Notes under the pieces: generated by a model
Told to the model about the DNA's origin: nothing
The model's input: the letters and a program-made list of their open reading frames with translations, nothing else
The model's database searches: none
Shown: one piece after another, positions 6,768-13,986 of the stretch
Layout: each line of letters opens with the position of its first letter
Position numbering within the stretch: position 1 is the stretch's first letter
Source of the DNA: a virus
Reading direction: 5' to 3' (one strand)
Virus record (IMG/VR): IMGVR_UViG_3300034983_000041
Span: 1 to 28,448 of that record
Length of the DNA: 28,448 nucleotides
Program-made: the position numbers and the translations under genes

Positions 6768-6962
6768 ATGAAAACTAAATCTAATAGAGAAATAAAGTTA
6801 CAGGCTAATCTAAAAGCATTGGTTCAACGCTTATTAATATCAGGCTTTCCCTATGAAAGTGATTTAGATAGATATGAAAAATTATTAAGGAAAATGTATG
6901 AACTAAAAATAGAACCAGAAATTTTACTCAAGAAAACTGAAAAAAACAACAATGAAAACTAA
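6768..6962 (+). CDS. Hypothetical helical protein, 64 aa
   Basis: A strong ribosome site (TAGGAGG) overlaps the previous stop and sets the ATG at 6768. The protein is basic and helical with a Lys/Asn-rich tail (KKTEKNNNEN). No domain recognised. It overlaps the next tiny ORF by 11 bases, consistent with an early phage operon. Confidence 0.55.
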   Translation: MKTKSNREIKLQANLKALVQRLLISGFPYESDLDRYEKLLRKMYELKIEPEILLKKTEKNNNEN

Positions 6963-7089
6963 GCTCAAACAATTTATCTCAATACTCCTAATGTCAATCT
7001 GTAGCCTACTCTACAAGGAAACTGATATCCATATATCGGTAGATACTAATTATTTAAAAATTGTAAAGATAACTTTTAGGGGGAAGTAA
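6952..7089 (+). CDS. Small protein with N-terminal hydrophobic segment, 45 aa
   Basis: Starts with a short basic stretch (MKTKLKQ), then a hydrophobic helix (FISILLMSICSLLY), then a polar tail. It resembles a signal-anchor, and CSLLY could hint at a lipoprotein, though the Cys context is poor. It overlaps the previous gene by 11 bases and its stop shares a base with the next ATG (TAATG), so it sits in a coupled chain. No family recognised. Confidence 0.45.
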   Translation: MKTKLKQFISILLMSICSLLYKETDIHISVDTNYLKIVKITFRGK

Positions 7090-7184
7090 TGGACAAACAA
7101 AAACATTCTGAAAATTTTTACTTTCTGATGATAATAGGTATTTGTATAGCAGGAATAATACTAATACTTTTAATGGTGAGGTAA
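7089..7184 (+). CDS. Single-pass membrane microprotein, 31 aa
   Basis: A good ribosome site (AGGGGGAAG) precedes the ATG, which overlaps the previous stop as TAATG. After a 12-residue polar start the protein is one continuous membrane helix (FLMIIGICIAGIILILLMV) ending in Arg. Function unknown. Confidence 0.5.
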   Translation: MDKQKHSENFYFLMIIGICIAGIILILLMVR

Positions 7185-7283
7185 ATGGTATTAAAAGAAA
7201 TACAATCCAAAATAGATGAATTTTATAAAAAGGAAGAACGAAAAGAAAAGAAGAAAGCTAATGCAAACAAAAACAAAAAATAA
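7185..7283 (+). CDS. Lys-rich microprotein, 32 aa
   Basis: Its ATG directly abuts the previous stop. GGTGAG lies a few bases upstream. The product is a strongly basic helix with 14 Lys/Arg. It overlaps the start of the next gene. Low complexity makes it less certain than its neighbours; the ribosome spacing and abutting start are the main support. Confidence 0.4.
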   Translation: MVLKEIQSKIDEFYKKEERKEKKKANANKNKK

Positions 7284-7533
7284 TTTCATCTGGTGCTATA
7301 GAAAGGATTGCTGCTACTGGCTGGCTGCCTCCGAAGATAGTGAGGGCGAGTTTGGTTTTTGCAAAAAGGAAGAAATAATAATTGATAGAAATGGTAAATG
7401 TAAAAGTATGAAATTGGAAGAAGATAAAAGTTCTGAAATGTTAAGGGAAACACAGGATTATATTGATAGTGTTAAATATGTAGGTGGATTTGATAAGGAT
7501 TATCCAGTAGATGAAGATGATGGAGATTATTAA
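7261..7533 (+). CDS. Hypothetical Cys-rich protein, 90 aa
   Basis: I prefer the ATG at 7261 over the in-frame ATG at 7216, because the extra N-terminal residues are only Lys/Arg-rich and overlap the preceding microprotein. The N-terminal half has CYRKDCCYW, GFCKK and GKCKS, a five-Cys pattern seen in small phage proteins that may bind zinc; the C-terminus is acidic (YPVDEDDGDY). No family named. It precedes the recombination block and is probably co-transcribed with it. Confidence 0.6.
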   Translation: MQTKTKNNFIWCYRKDCCYWLAASEDSEGEFGFCKKEEIIIDRNGKCKSMKLEEDKSSEMLRETQDYIDSVKYVGGFDKDYPVDEDDGDY

Positions 7534-7554
7534 TTAAATTTAAGGAGATAAATT

Positions 7555-8370
7555 ATGGAAGAAGAAAAAAATAATGAAGAAAATCTGCCAGTAGGCATAG
7601 GTGCGGATAATTTAATCCAGATGGCAGAATTTGCAGAAAAAAGAATTAACGCAATAAAGAGAATAAAGATGGCAGCCTTAAAGGTTACATCTATTCATGA
7701 CTGGGTAGATCAGAGCGGCCGGCCATACTTGCAAGTTTCAGGATCGGAAAAAGTTGCAAGGCTTTTTGGTATATCCTGGAGAATTGATGAACCTCAAAAA
7801 ATCACGTCTGAAGACGGTCATTTTTCCTATACTTATAAGGGATACTTCACTTTGGGTTCAGCTTCAATAGAATTTGAAGGTTCAAGAGGTTCAAAAGATG
7901 TTTTCTTCTCAAAATCCCATGAGACAGATATACCACCATCAGAAATCGACGAAAATGATGTTAAAAAAGCAGCTCTTACAAATCTACTTGGTAATGGAAT
8001 TACCAGGATTTTGGGAATTAGAAATCTCACCTGGGAAGATTTAGAGACGGCCGAAATTGATAGAAATAAAGTAGTAAAAATAACCTATGGAAAACCCGAA
8101 ATGACAGAAGACGCACAGGAATTAAGAGGAAAAATAGAAGAAATGCTTATCGATATGTCTAACTTAAGCAAAGTTGAATTTGCAAGGCTGCTTAATGAAT
8201 TTACATCTTTTACAGCTAAAGACGGCAAAGTAGTAAGAGGGAAAAGCAAGCTGGAAGACATAAGCGAAAAATCTATACCAGTTGTTTATGGCAAAGTTAA
8301 GAAAGCATATGAAGAATTTGATAAGGAAAGGAAATCCAATGGAACAGAACAAGGAAAACTTATACAGTAG
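7555..8370 (+). CDS. Putative phage recombination protein (single-strand-annealing type)
   Basis: The N-terminal half has a conserved-looking block (IHDWVDQSGRPYLQVSGSEK then VARLFGISW, about residues 47-76) and KGYFTLGSASIEFEGSRGSKD, a pattern I recall from phage proteins encoded just before an exonuclease. I cannot place it firmly in the RecT, ERF or Sak families. The genetic position, immediately before a Cas4-like nuclease and an SbcC-like ATPase, is where phages keep their annealing protein. The C-terminal third is helical and charged. A clear ribosome site (AAGGAG) precedes the ATG. The nuclease gene starts inside its 3' end. Confidence 0.5.
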   Translation: MEEEKNNEENLPVGIGADNLIQMAEFAEKRINAIKRIKMAALKVTSIHDWVDQSGRPYLQVSGSEKVARLFGISWRIDEPQKITSEDGHFSYTYKGYFTLGSASIEFEGSRGSKDVFFSKSHETDIPPSEIDENDVKKAALTNLLGNGITRILGIRNLTWEDLETAEIDRNKVVKITYGKPEMTEDAQELRGKIEEMLIDMSNLSKVEFARLLNEFTSFTAKDGKVVRGKSKLEDISEKSIPVVYGKVKKAYEEFDKERKSNGTEQGKLIQ

Positions 8371-9298
8371 CGAAGAAATCGTTGAAAAAATAAAAGATGG
8401 AAAGCGAAAGAAAATAAAACAGTATCCTCAACATGTTTGCCGTGCAAGTGAGATTGGACACCCTTGCGAAAGATATCTTGTGTTTTCAATAACCCGGTGG
8501 GAAGACAAGAAACCTCATGGAGCAGAGACTGAATTTATGTTCGAAGGTGGAAGACTTGTTGAGGATCTCGCCATAAAGGATTTTGAGGATGCAGGTTTTA
8601 TTGTTTATCGGCCGGAACCTGATAAAGCAATTATGGCAGCCAAACCTACTATTACAGGCCATATCGATATCAGGGTAAATTTCGGTAATGGAAAAGTTTA
8701 CACAGGCGAAATTAAGGGACTCAATATGTATGACTGGAACAGCCTGAACTCTCTTCAGGATTTCTTCGATTCTAAAAAAGTTTGGATAAGGAAATATCCA
8801 GCGCAACTTATGACCTATCTTCATATAAAGGGTGAAGAAGAAGGATTTTTCTATCTAAAATCGATTCCAAAATTTCAGCCTAAGCTAATCTGGATCAAGC
8901 TTGATCATAATTATATGGATTCCATATTGAAAAAAACTGAAAGGATAGAAAAATATGTAGCAGAAGGGATACTACCATCACCAATAAATAATCCGGGAGT
9001 TTGCCAATACTGCGGTTTTCTTCATATATGCCTTCCGGAGATCAAGCAAAAAGAACTTGAGTTTATTGATGATCCTGATTTTGAAACCAAATTAAAAAGA
9101 AGAGACGAGCTCTCGTCTTTGAGAAGTGAATACGAGCAACTGGACAAGGAGATCAAGAATTACTGCAAAGGTAGGGACCGCCTTATGGTAGGAGATTTTC
9201 TTATAACAGGCGCTGAGGTAAACCGTAAAGGCTTTATTGTTGCAGATACAACTTATTGGAAAACTACAATATCAAAATTAACAGTAGAAAGGAAGTAG
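8339..9298 (+). CDS. Cas4/RecB-like PD-(D/E)XK nuclease with four-Cys cluster
   Basis: The ATG at 8339 has AAGGAAAGG upstream, so I start here and not at the in-frame ATG at 8282, which is deep inside the previous gene. Catalytic residues of the PD-(D/E)XK fold are visible: TGHID (Asp110), GEIKG (Glu124, Lys126) and QLMTY (Gln156, Tyr160). Cys43, with Cys222, Cys225 and Cys231 (VCQYCGFLHIC), form the split four-Cys site that holds an Fe-S cluster in Cas4 and AddB-type exonucleases. A coiled segment follows (residues 245-290). It probably resects DNA ends for the annealing protein upstream. No CRISPR array accompanies it. Confidence 0.8.
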   Translation: MEQNKENLYSSEEIVEKIKDGKRKKIKQYPQHVCRASEIGHPCERYLVFSITRWEDKKPHGAETEFMFEGGRLVEDLAIKDFEDAGFIVYRPEPDKAIMAAKPTITGHIDIRVNFGNGKVYTGEIKGLNMYDWNSLNSLQDFFDSKKVWIRKYPAQLMTYLHIKGEEEGFFYLKSIPKFQPKLIWIKLDHNYMDSILKKTERIEKYVAEGILPSPINNPGVCQYCGFLHICLPEIKQKELEFIDDPDFETKLKRRDELSSLRSEYEQLDKEIKNYCKGRDRLMVGDFLITGAEVNRKGFIVADTTYWKTTISKLTVERK

Positions 9299-9302
9299 AA
9301 AT

Positions 9303-10715
9303 ATGAAGATATCAAGACTTGAAATTAGAAATGCATTGGGCATTAAAGAATTCGAGATCTCGCCCGACAAGATAACAATTATTCAGGGGAAAAATGAGTC
9401 CGGTAAAACATCGATTCTGGAGAGCATAGAAAGAGCTTTATATAACCGGAACCGTAGGGTCGATTTTGTGCGAAAAGGTGAGAAGGAAGCTGCATTATAT
9501 GTTGAGTTAGATAACGGGACAAAAATAGATAAGAAAGTTACATCGACCGGGGACACCAGAAGTAAGGTTATCCAGGAAGGGGTAATACTCGCAAAGCCAG
9601 AAAGTATGTTGAAATCCCTGGTAGGGGAATTTGCTTTTAACCCGATTGACTTTCTTAGAAAGACTGACAAAGAACAGAGCGAAATCCTTCTCTCATTAAT
9701 ACCCATGAGAATTACAGAAGAAGATTTAAAAAAATGGACTGGAGAAGTCCCATTGGTTAATTTGGATAATCACGCCATAAAGAATCTGGAATACCTGGCT
9801 GAAGAATATTTTTATGATAAAAGGACTACAGCAAATGCGGAGCTCAAAGATGTCAAGAATCAGATAGAGTCCTTAAGGGCCCAGTTGCCTGACAATTACA
9901 AGCCGGAGGAATGGGAAAAAGTGGATCTTTATTCCCTACATGAGAAAGTCCGAGAGGCCCGGGATCATAATTCCAATATCGTTGATGCCAAACTTTTTGT
10001 CGATGAATTTGAAGAAAGACAGAAAGACATTAACCGAAAATATGATATTGATAAAAAAAATAGAATTGACCTGGACGGGGCAAGAGTGCAGGAAATAAAT
10101 GACGAAATAATCCGGCTGAAAAACGAACTTGCGACAATAAAAGGCCAGCAGGAAGAAGCTATAAGACAAATTGAAAAAGAAAGGGAAGCAGAACTTCTGG
10201 CCCGGGTAAACATGAAAACCGAAAAAGAAGAATTCTTAAAAAATAATAAACAGATAGAAGATTTGGAACTTCTATCCGAAGCTAAAAAAGCCGAAGAGAT
10301 GAAAGGATACCTGAGCTTAGCAGAAAACCTGAAGAAGTTAGAAAAGGAAGAGATAACAAAAGAAGCTGAAGCTAAAAGGCTTGACACGGTTGTGGAGCTC
10401 TTAAGGGGAAAACCAGCTGAACTTCTTTCTAAAGTAAAACTCCCGATCAAGGGCTTAGGTATAAACGATAAAATGCAGGTTACAATTGATGATCTCCCAA
10501 TAGCGAATCTTTCGACATCGAGACAAATAGCACTTGCAATCGAAATAGCCAGGGCAACATCCGGGGAGCTCAAACTTATTTGCATAGATAGATTTGAAAC
10601 CCTTGATGAAGAACATAGAAAAATATTACTTGATGAGATTTCAAAGGACGGCTTCCAATATTTCATTTCAGAAGTCACTGAGGGAGAATTAAAAGTTTCA
10701 AAATTGGCATCGTAA
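9303..10715 (+). CDS. SMC/SbcC-like AAA ATPase, 470 aa
   Basis: The N-terminus has a P-loop, GKNESGKTS (residues 29-37). Residues 165-370 are highly charged coiled coil. The C-terminal lobe carries an SMC-type signature (NLSTSRQIALAIEIA, about residues 404-418) and a Walker B stretch (LKLICIDRFETLDEE, about residues 427-441), completing an ABC-type head like SbcC, RecN or RecF. It is much shorter than SbcC, and the coil lacks an evident Cys-hook (CxxC). With the preceding Cas4-like nuclease it probably forms a DNA-end-processing pair. GGAAG lies upstream of the ATG. Confidence 0.8.
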   Translation: MKISRLEIRNALGIKEFEISPDKITIIQGKNESGKTSILESIERALYNRNRRVDFVRKGEKEAALYVELDNGTKIDKKVTSTGDTRSKVIQEGVILAKPESMLKSLVGEFAFNPIDFLRKTDKEQSEILLSLIPMRITEEDLKKWTGEVPLVNLDNHAIKNLEYLAEEYFYDKRTTANAELKDVKNQIESLRAQLPDNYKPEEWEKVDLYSLHEKVREARDHNSNIVDAKLFVDEFEERQKDINRKYDIDKKNRIDLDGARVQEINDEIIRLKNELATIKGQQEEAIRQIEKEREAELLARVNMKTEKEEFLKNNKQIEDLELLSEAKKAEEMKGYLSLAENLKKLEKEEITKEAEAKRLDTVVELLRGKPAELLSKVKLPIKGLGINDKMQVTIDDLPIANLSTSRQIALAIEIARATSGELKLICIDRFETLDEEHRKILLDEISKDGFQYFISEVTEGELKVSKLAS

Positions 10716-10724
10716 TAATAAAAA

Positions 10725-10796
10725 TGGGGAATCCATAATCCAAAAGGTTGCCTGCTGAGATTTTGATGTGACGGCAATTTTCAGTAGGCTTCCCCA
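10725..10796 (+). ncRNA. Candidate structured RNA between recombination and accessory genes
   Basis: A closed two-stem fold is directly visible. The outer stem TGGGGAA (10725-10731) pairs perfectly with TTCCCCA (10790-10796). Inside it, GCCTGCTGA (10750-10758) pairs with TCAGTAGGC (10781-10789), one wobble, extended by GATT/AATT with one bulged base. An 18-base segment on the 5' side (with AATCC-AAAA-GGTT) makes an asymmetric junction, while the two 3' strands are contiguous. No T-run follows, so it is not an ordinary terminator. It could be an sRNA, a cis-regulatory leader of the gene at 10846, or a processing site. Confidence 0.5.
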
Positions 10797-10845
10797 GATA
10801 AAATATTATGAATAATTAACATTACAATTAATTTAAGGAGATAAA

Positions 10846-11082
10846 ATGAGATTAGAATTAAGAATTGATTATGAAGGGAATCCATATATTGAGTGTTTTG
10901 AAAGTGGAGAAGAATTAGAAGACGACCTAATGGAAATTTTTATTCGCAAGGCAAAGAAAGAGGGTTTAATTATTGTCAATGAAAATAGTATAACAACCAT
11001 AGGTAATTATATCTCTATTCGTCTTGCTAAAAGCAGCAACAAACCGATTAATTTAGAAACCGTAAAACCCAAAGTTGGATGA
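10846..11082 (+). CDS. Hypothetical protein, 78 aa
   Basis: Strong ribosome site (TTAAGGAGATAAA) before the ATG, nearly identical to that of the gene at 7555. The protein is acidic in the middle (ESGEELEDDLMEIF) and basic at the end, with a beta-alpha look. No family recognised. It is the first gene after the folded RNA candidate and may be controlled by it. Confidence 0.6.
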   Translation: MRLELRIDYEGNPYIECFESGEELEDDLMEIFIRKAKKEGLIIVNENSITTIGNYISIRLAKSSNKPINLETVKPKVG

Positions 11083-11109
11083 GTGATTAATTTTGAGTGA
11101 GGTTGGTTA

Positions 11110-11193
11110 ATGTCTTATCAAATATACATCTATATTTTATTAGTAATAGCAGTAATAGTTTTTTTGACAATTATTTATAGGAGGATTAAATGA
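11110..11193 (+). CDS. Single-pass membrane microprotein, 27 aa
   Basis: A short polar start then one membrane helix (ILLVIAVIVFLTIIY) and a basic RRIK end. GAGG precedes the ATG at a suitable distance and the stop overlaps the next ATG (ATGA), so it is probably translated and coupled with the 3D-domain gene. Function unknown. Confidence 0.5.
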   Translation: MSYQIYIYILLVIAVIVFLTIIYRRIK

Positions 11194-11735
11194 ACCATAG
11201 AAAATTTATAATACTTATCTTAATAGCAATAATATCAATACTTACATTAACTCTGCTTGTAAGAGAAAATCAGCACCAAAATATCATAGCCGATTATTAT
11301 AATAGGGAGATAGTTAAAGAAGAAGCAAGGCTGGATAACCTAAATAGTTTTACTGAAAATTATAATGAGCTATATGTTTCCTATAATGAACTTTATAGTA
11401 GGTATGAAGAACTGCATAGAAATTTAACAGCAAATAATTGGCTGGAATATGAAATCACTGGATATAGTGCCAACGACCCAGAGCAGGGCACTAACAATGT
11501 AACAGCCACTACCTTTAACCTAGATTATACAAGAGTTAAGAATTTACCAATATGTGCTACTGACCCTGATATAATTCCGCTCTACAGCATAATAGAAATT
11601 AAAGGGCTTGGTGCTTATATAAGTTTGGACATAGGTGGAATGATAAGAGGAAACCGTATAGATATTCTCTTTGATAGTAAACATGAAGCGTTGAGTTTTG
11701 GAAGGCAAATATTATTGGCAAGGGTGATTAAATGA
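11190..11735 (+). CDS. Membrane-anchored 3D-domain protein (putative cell-wall enzyme)
   Basis: An N-terminal signal anchor (residues 5-25) and a coiled-coil segment (30-80) lead to a C-terminal 3D domain (PF06725-type, double-psi beta barrel as in MltA-like lytic transglycosylases). Visible motifs: CATDPDIIPLYSIIEIKGLG, LDIGGMIRGNRIDILFD and FGRQILLARV. The three Asp positions that name the family are in DPD, LDIGG and IDILFD; the usual DTGG is DIGG here. The ribosome site AGGAGG is strong. Encoded far from the lysis cassette and tethered to the membrane, it may remodel peptidoglycan early in infection or in the lysogen. Confidence 0.75.
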   Translation: MNHRKFIILILIAIISILTLTLLVRENQHQNIIADYYNREIVKEEARLDNLNSFTENYNELYVSYNELYSRYEELHRNLTANNWLEYEITGYSANDPEQGTNNVTATTFNLDYTRVKNLPICATDPDIIPLYSIIEIKGLGAYISLDIGGMIRGNRIDILFDSKHEALSFGRQILLARVIK

Positions 11736-11800
11736 AATCTCTATTATCAAAACTAATAAATTATATAAAGCATTGCATAGGATATAGGTGGAGATGGTGA
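11732..11800 (+). CDS. Possible microprotein, 22 aa
   Basis: ATG overlaps the stop of the 3D-domain gene (ATGA), and the frame runs 22 codons into the start of the methyltransferase gene. The upstream AGGGTGATTAA provides a moderate ribosome site. It could serve mainly to couple translation of the two larger genes. No sequence feature of note. Confidence 0.3.
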   Translation: MKSLLSKLINYIKHCIGYRWRW

Positions 11801-12489
11801 TAAAACCATATTATGAAGAACCAAACATAACAATATATTGTGGGGATTGTTTGGAAGTGATGGGAAGTATTAAAAATAATAATATAAATCTTATTATAAC
11901 AGACCCACCGTATTCTGTAGGTACAACAAGCACGGGCACAAAGGGTGATTGGTTAGATAACAATTTAATAAGACCCTTTTTTGAAATATTTTTTGACCAT
12001 ATCAAAAGAGTGTTAATGGAAAATGGCGAATTTTATATAAATACTGATTGGAGAACATATCCATTTTTGTATCCAATAATTATTCAAAAAATGCGTATCT
12101 CTAACTGTATTGTTTGGGATTATGAATGGATAAAAGCTGGTTCGCATTATAGATTTTCCCATGAGTTTATAATTTATGGTCAAAAATCTGAATCTCAAAA
12201 AAGAAAATTTAGTGCTTCGGAAAGAGATGTATGGAGAATATCACCTATGAATTTTACAATTAAAAATAAAAATCATCAGGCAGAAAAACCAATAGAACTT
12301 ATCAATAAGATGATTATTAATTCAAGCAGGGAAGGCGACATAATCCTTGACCCCTTTCTCGGTTCTGGCACAACGGCAAGAGCCTGTAAGGATTTAGGGC
12401 GTAAATGTATAGGTATAGAAATTTCAAAAAAATATTGTGATATAGCAATTAAAAGATTAGGACAAGAGGTATTAGATTTATATGAATAA
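11788..12489 (+). CDS. DNA methyltransferase, N6-adenine or N4-cytosine type (beta class)
   Basis: Motif IV, DPPY (residues 39-42), precedes motif I, DPFLGSGTT (187-195), which is the beta-class order of the N6_N4_Mtase family (PF01555). HQAEKP (162-167) fits motif X, and the segment between is the target-recognition region. The start is ambiguous: GTG at 11788, ATG at 11794 and GTG at 11797 share one ribosome-site region. No restriction endonuclease is adjacent, so this looks like an orphan enzyme that would protect phage DNA or change its regulation. DPPY in place of NPPY leaves adenine or cytosine undecided. Confidence 0.85.
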   Translation: MEMVIKPYYEEPNITIYCGDCLEVMGSIKNNNINLIITDPPYSVGTTSTGTKGDWLDNNLIRPFFEIFFDHIKRVLMENGEFYINTDWRTYPFLYPIIIQKMRISNCIVWDYEWIKAGSHYRFSHEFIIYGQKSESQKRKFSASERDVWRISPMNFTIKNKNHQAEKPIELINKMIINSSREGDIILDPFLGSGTTARACKDLGRKCIGIEISKKYCDIAIKRLGQEVLDLYE

Positions 12490-12539
12490 CCAATATCAAT
12501 TTTATAAAGTATATATACATTATAAAACGAAGGTGAAAA

Positions 12540-12719
12540 ATGGACGCTAATAGGTTAAAACAAATTTACAAACTACATGGAGCGGATAGACTAATAGAAA
12601 ACATACTCCGCAACAATGACGTAATAGAAGGATTACAAAAAAGACTTGAAGGATTGCAGTATCTGGGTAGGTTTAATCTTAATGGTAGGGATTATAGTTT
12701 TTATGTGAGGCAAGAATGA
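12540..12719 (+). CDS. Hypothetical small protein, 59 aa
   Basis: Ribosome site GAAGGTGA sits 6 bases before the ATG, and the stop overlaps the ATG of the radical SAM gene (ATGA). The product is a helical, slightly basic protein ending in a short beta-like segment (FNLNGRDYSFYV). It is lodged between the methyltransferase and radical SAM genes and probably made together with them. No family recognised. Confidence 0.55.
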   Translation: MDANRLKQIYKLHGADRLIENILRNNDVIEGLQKRLEGLQYLGRFNLNGRDYSFYVRQE

Positions 12720-13582
12720 AGGTTTTAATTATAAATATAGATAGTAAGAGAATGCCAAATTATGCTCTAAAAAAGATTGAGAAATATCATCTCGACAAAG
12801 GTAATGAGGTAATATGGGATATGCCCTTATATATTGGATATGTAGATAAAATATATGTTTCATGTATTTTTGAGAAAAATAAAAACAAGTGTTTTGATTA
12901 TGAAAATTATGATAATTGTTTTATTGGCGGTAGTGGTTATGATATTATAGAAAAACTCCCAGAAGAAATAGAAAGAGTTAAGCCTCGCATTAATTTGGGT
13001 TTTACCACTCGTGGCTGTATAAGAAATTGCCCATTTTGTATTGTTCCGCAAAAAGAGGGAAAAATTAGAATTGTCGGTGATCTGTTGGATTTATGGGACG
13101 GTAAAAGTAAGGATATAATTTTACTCGATAATAATATATTAGCATTACCAAAACATTTTAAATTAATCTGCAGGCAGGCAAGAGAAAATAATATCAGGTT
13201 GGATTTTAATCAAGGATTGGACTGTAGGCTTTTAAATCAAGGAATAATAGATGATATAAAATCAATCAGACATCAAGAATTACATTTTGCATGGGATAAT
13301 ATTGGAGATTATCAAGAGGTAAGAGAAGCCATAGATTTACTACAAAAAAATAATATTAACCGTTGTACCTGGTTAATGCTTACTGGATTTAATTCTACGT
13401 TGGAAGAAGATATCTTAAGGGCAAAATACTTACGGGATAGAAATCAAAATGCTTATGTTATGAGATATAACAATTCCAAATGCAAAGATTTAATACCACT
13501 TAGCAGGTGGGTAAATAATAGATCATGGTTTCACTCAATTACCTGGGAAGAATTTTTAAAAAGGAATTATGTAAATGTTTAG
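12716..13582 (+). CDS. Radical SAM protein with B12-binding-like N-terminal domain
   Basis: The CxxxCxxC cluster motif is complete: CIRNCPFC (Cys101, Cys105, Cys108), preceded by NLGFTTRG. Residues 1-90 resemble the Rossmann-like cobalamin-binding domain often found N-terminal to such cores (MKVLIINID, KIYVSCIF, CFIGGSGYD), although the DxHxxG cobalamin motif is not seen. Later segments (ILLDNNILA, LDFNQGLDCRLL, WLMLTGFN, YVMRYNN) continue the barrel. I recall similar proteins in environmental phages, with no known reaction. It is coupled to the preceding small gene and lies next to a DNA methyltransferase, so nucleic-acid or nucleotide modification is a reasonable guess only. Confidence 0.8.
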   Translation: MKVLIINIDSKRMPNYALKKIEKYHLDKGNEVIWDMPLYIGYVDKIYVSCIFEKNKNKCFDYENYDNCFIGGSGYDIIEKLPEEIERVKPRINLGFTTRGCIRNCPFCIVPQKEGKIRIVGDLLDLWDGKSKDIILLDNNILALPKHFKLICRQARENNIRLDFNQGLDCRLLNQGIIDDIKSIRHQELHFAWDNIGDYQEVREAIDLLQKNNINRCTWLMLTGFNSTLEEDILRAKYLRDRNQNAYVMRYNNSKCKDLIPLSRWVNNRSWFHSITWEEFLKRNYVNV

Positions 13583-13601
13583 GATATAGGAGGCGATGGT
13601 G

Positions 13602-13892
13602 ATGACAATGAATAATAAAAAAAGTCAAGGTGAAATACACCCAATAAAATATAAATTCTGGTGCATTCTTAGAGAAATTATATTTAATTTGTTTTTATGG
13701 ATAAGAAATATATATACCAGAATAGATAAGATCCATTATGATTATTGGACACACGGCAAAACATTAAAAGAATATAAATCCGAAGCAATATTGAAACAAA
13801 AAAAGTGCCATAATTACCAAACGGGTGATTGTAATTTAAGCTTTAAATATTGTATAAATTGCGATGATTACTGGAATAACGATGGTGAATAA
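13602..13892 (+). CDS. Hypothetical protein with C-terminal Cys cluster, 96 aa
   Basis: AGGAGG at 13588-13593 is 8 bases before ATG 13602; the in-frame ATG at 13596 is too close to it, so I start at 13602. A hydrophobic and aromatic N-terminal half (FWCILREIIFNLFLWI) could be a membrane-associated helix. The C-terminal 30 residues carry KKCHNYQTGDCNLSFKYCIN, a probable metal site. No family recognised. Confidence 0.55.
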   Translation: MTMNNKKSQGEIHPIKYKFWCILREIIFNLFLWIRNIYTRIDKIHYDYWTHGKTLKEYKSEAILKQKKCHNYQTGDCNLSFKYCINCDDYWNNDGE

Positions 13893-13986
13893 ATTACCCT
13901 TTATAATTTTTATAATATTAATTGCAATTATAAGTTATTTATATTGTGAGATAAGGAGATTAAATGTCGAGAAGAAATTGGATTAA
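13882..13986 (+). CDS. Possible single-pass membrane microprotein, 34 aa
   Basis: A frame of 34 codons overlaps the end of the preceding gene and the start of the replication initiator. It holds one strong membrane helix (FIIFIILIAIISYLY) followed by a basic end. The upstream ribosome site is weak (GGA). Its similarity in layout to the microproteins at 7089 and 11110 supports it, but it could be chance in AT-rich DNA. Confidence 0.35.
   Translation: MVNKLPFIIFIILIAIISYLYCEIRRLNVEKKLD

Noticed and set aside
8339-9298. Cas4 as part of a CRISPR-Cas system
   Set aside because: No repeats, cas1/cas2 or effector genes are nearby; the neighbours are phage recombination genes.
9965-10777. Long minus-strand open frame (270 codons)
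   Set aside because: It is Ser/Phe/Leu-rich and lies antisense to the coiled-coil part of the SbcC-like ATPase, which has clear Walker motifs; it is a shadow of that gene.
10725-10796. Terminator for the SbcC-like gene
   Set aside because: No T-run follows the outer stem (GATAAAATATT), so the fold is not a standard intrinsic terminator.
12482-12550. 22-codon frame between the methyltransferase and the 59-aa gene
   Set aside because: No ribosome site and it overlaps the well-supported gene at 12540.
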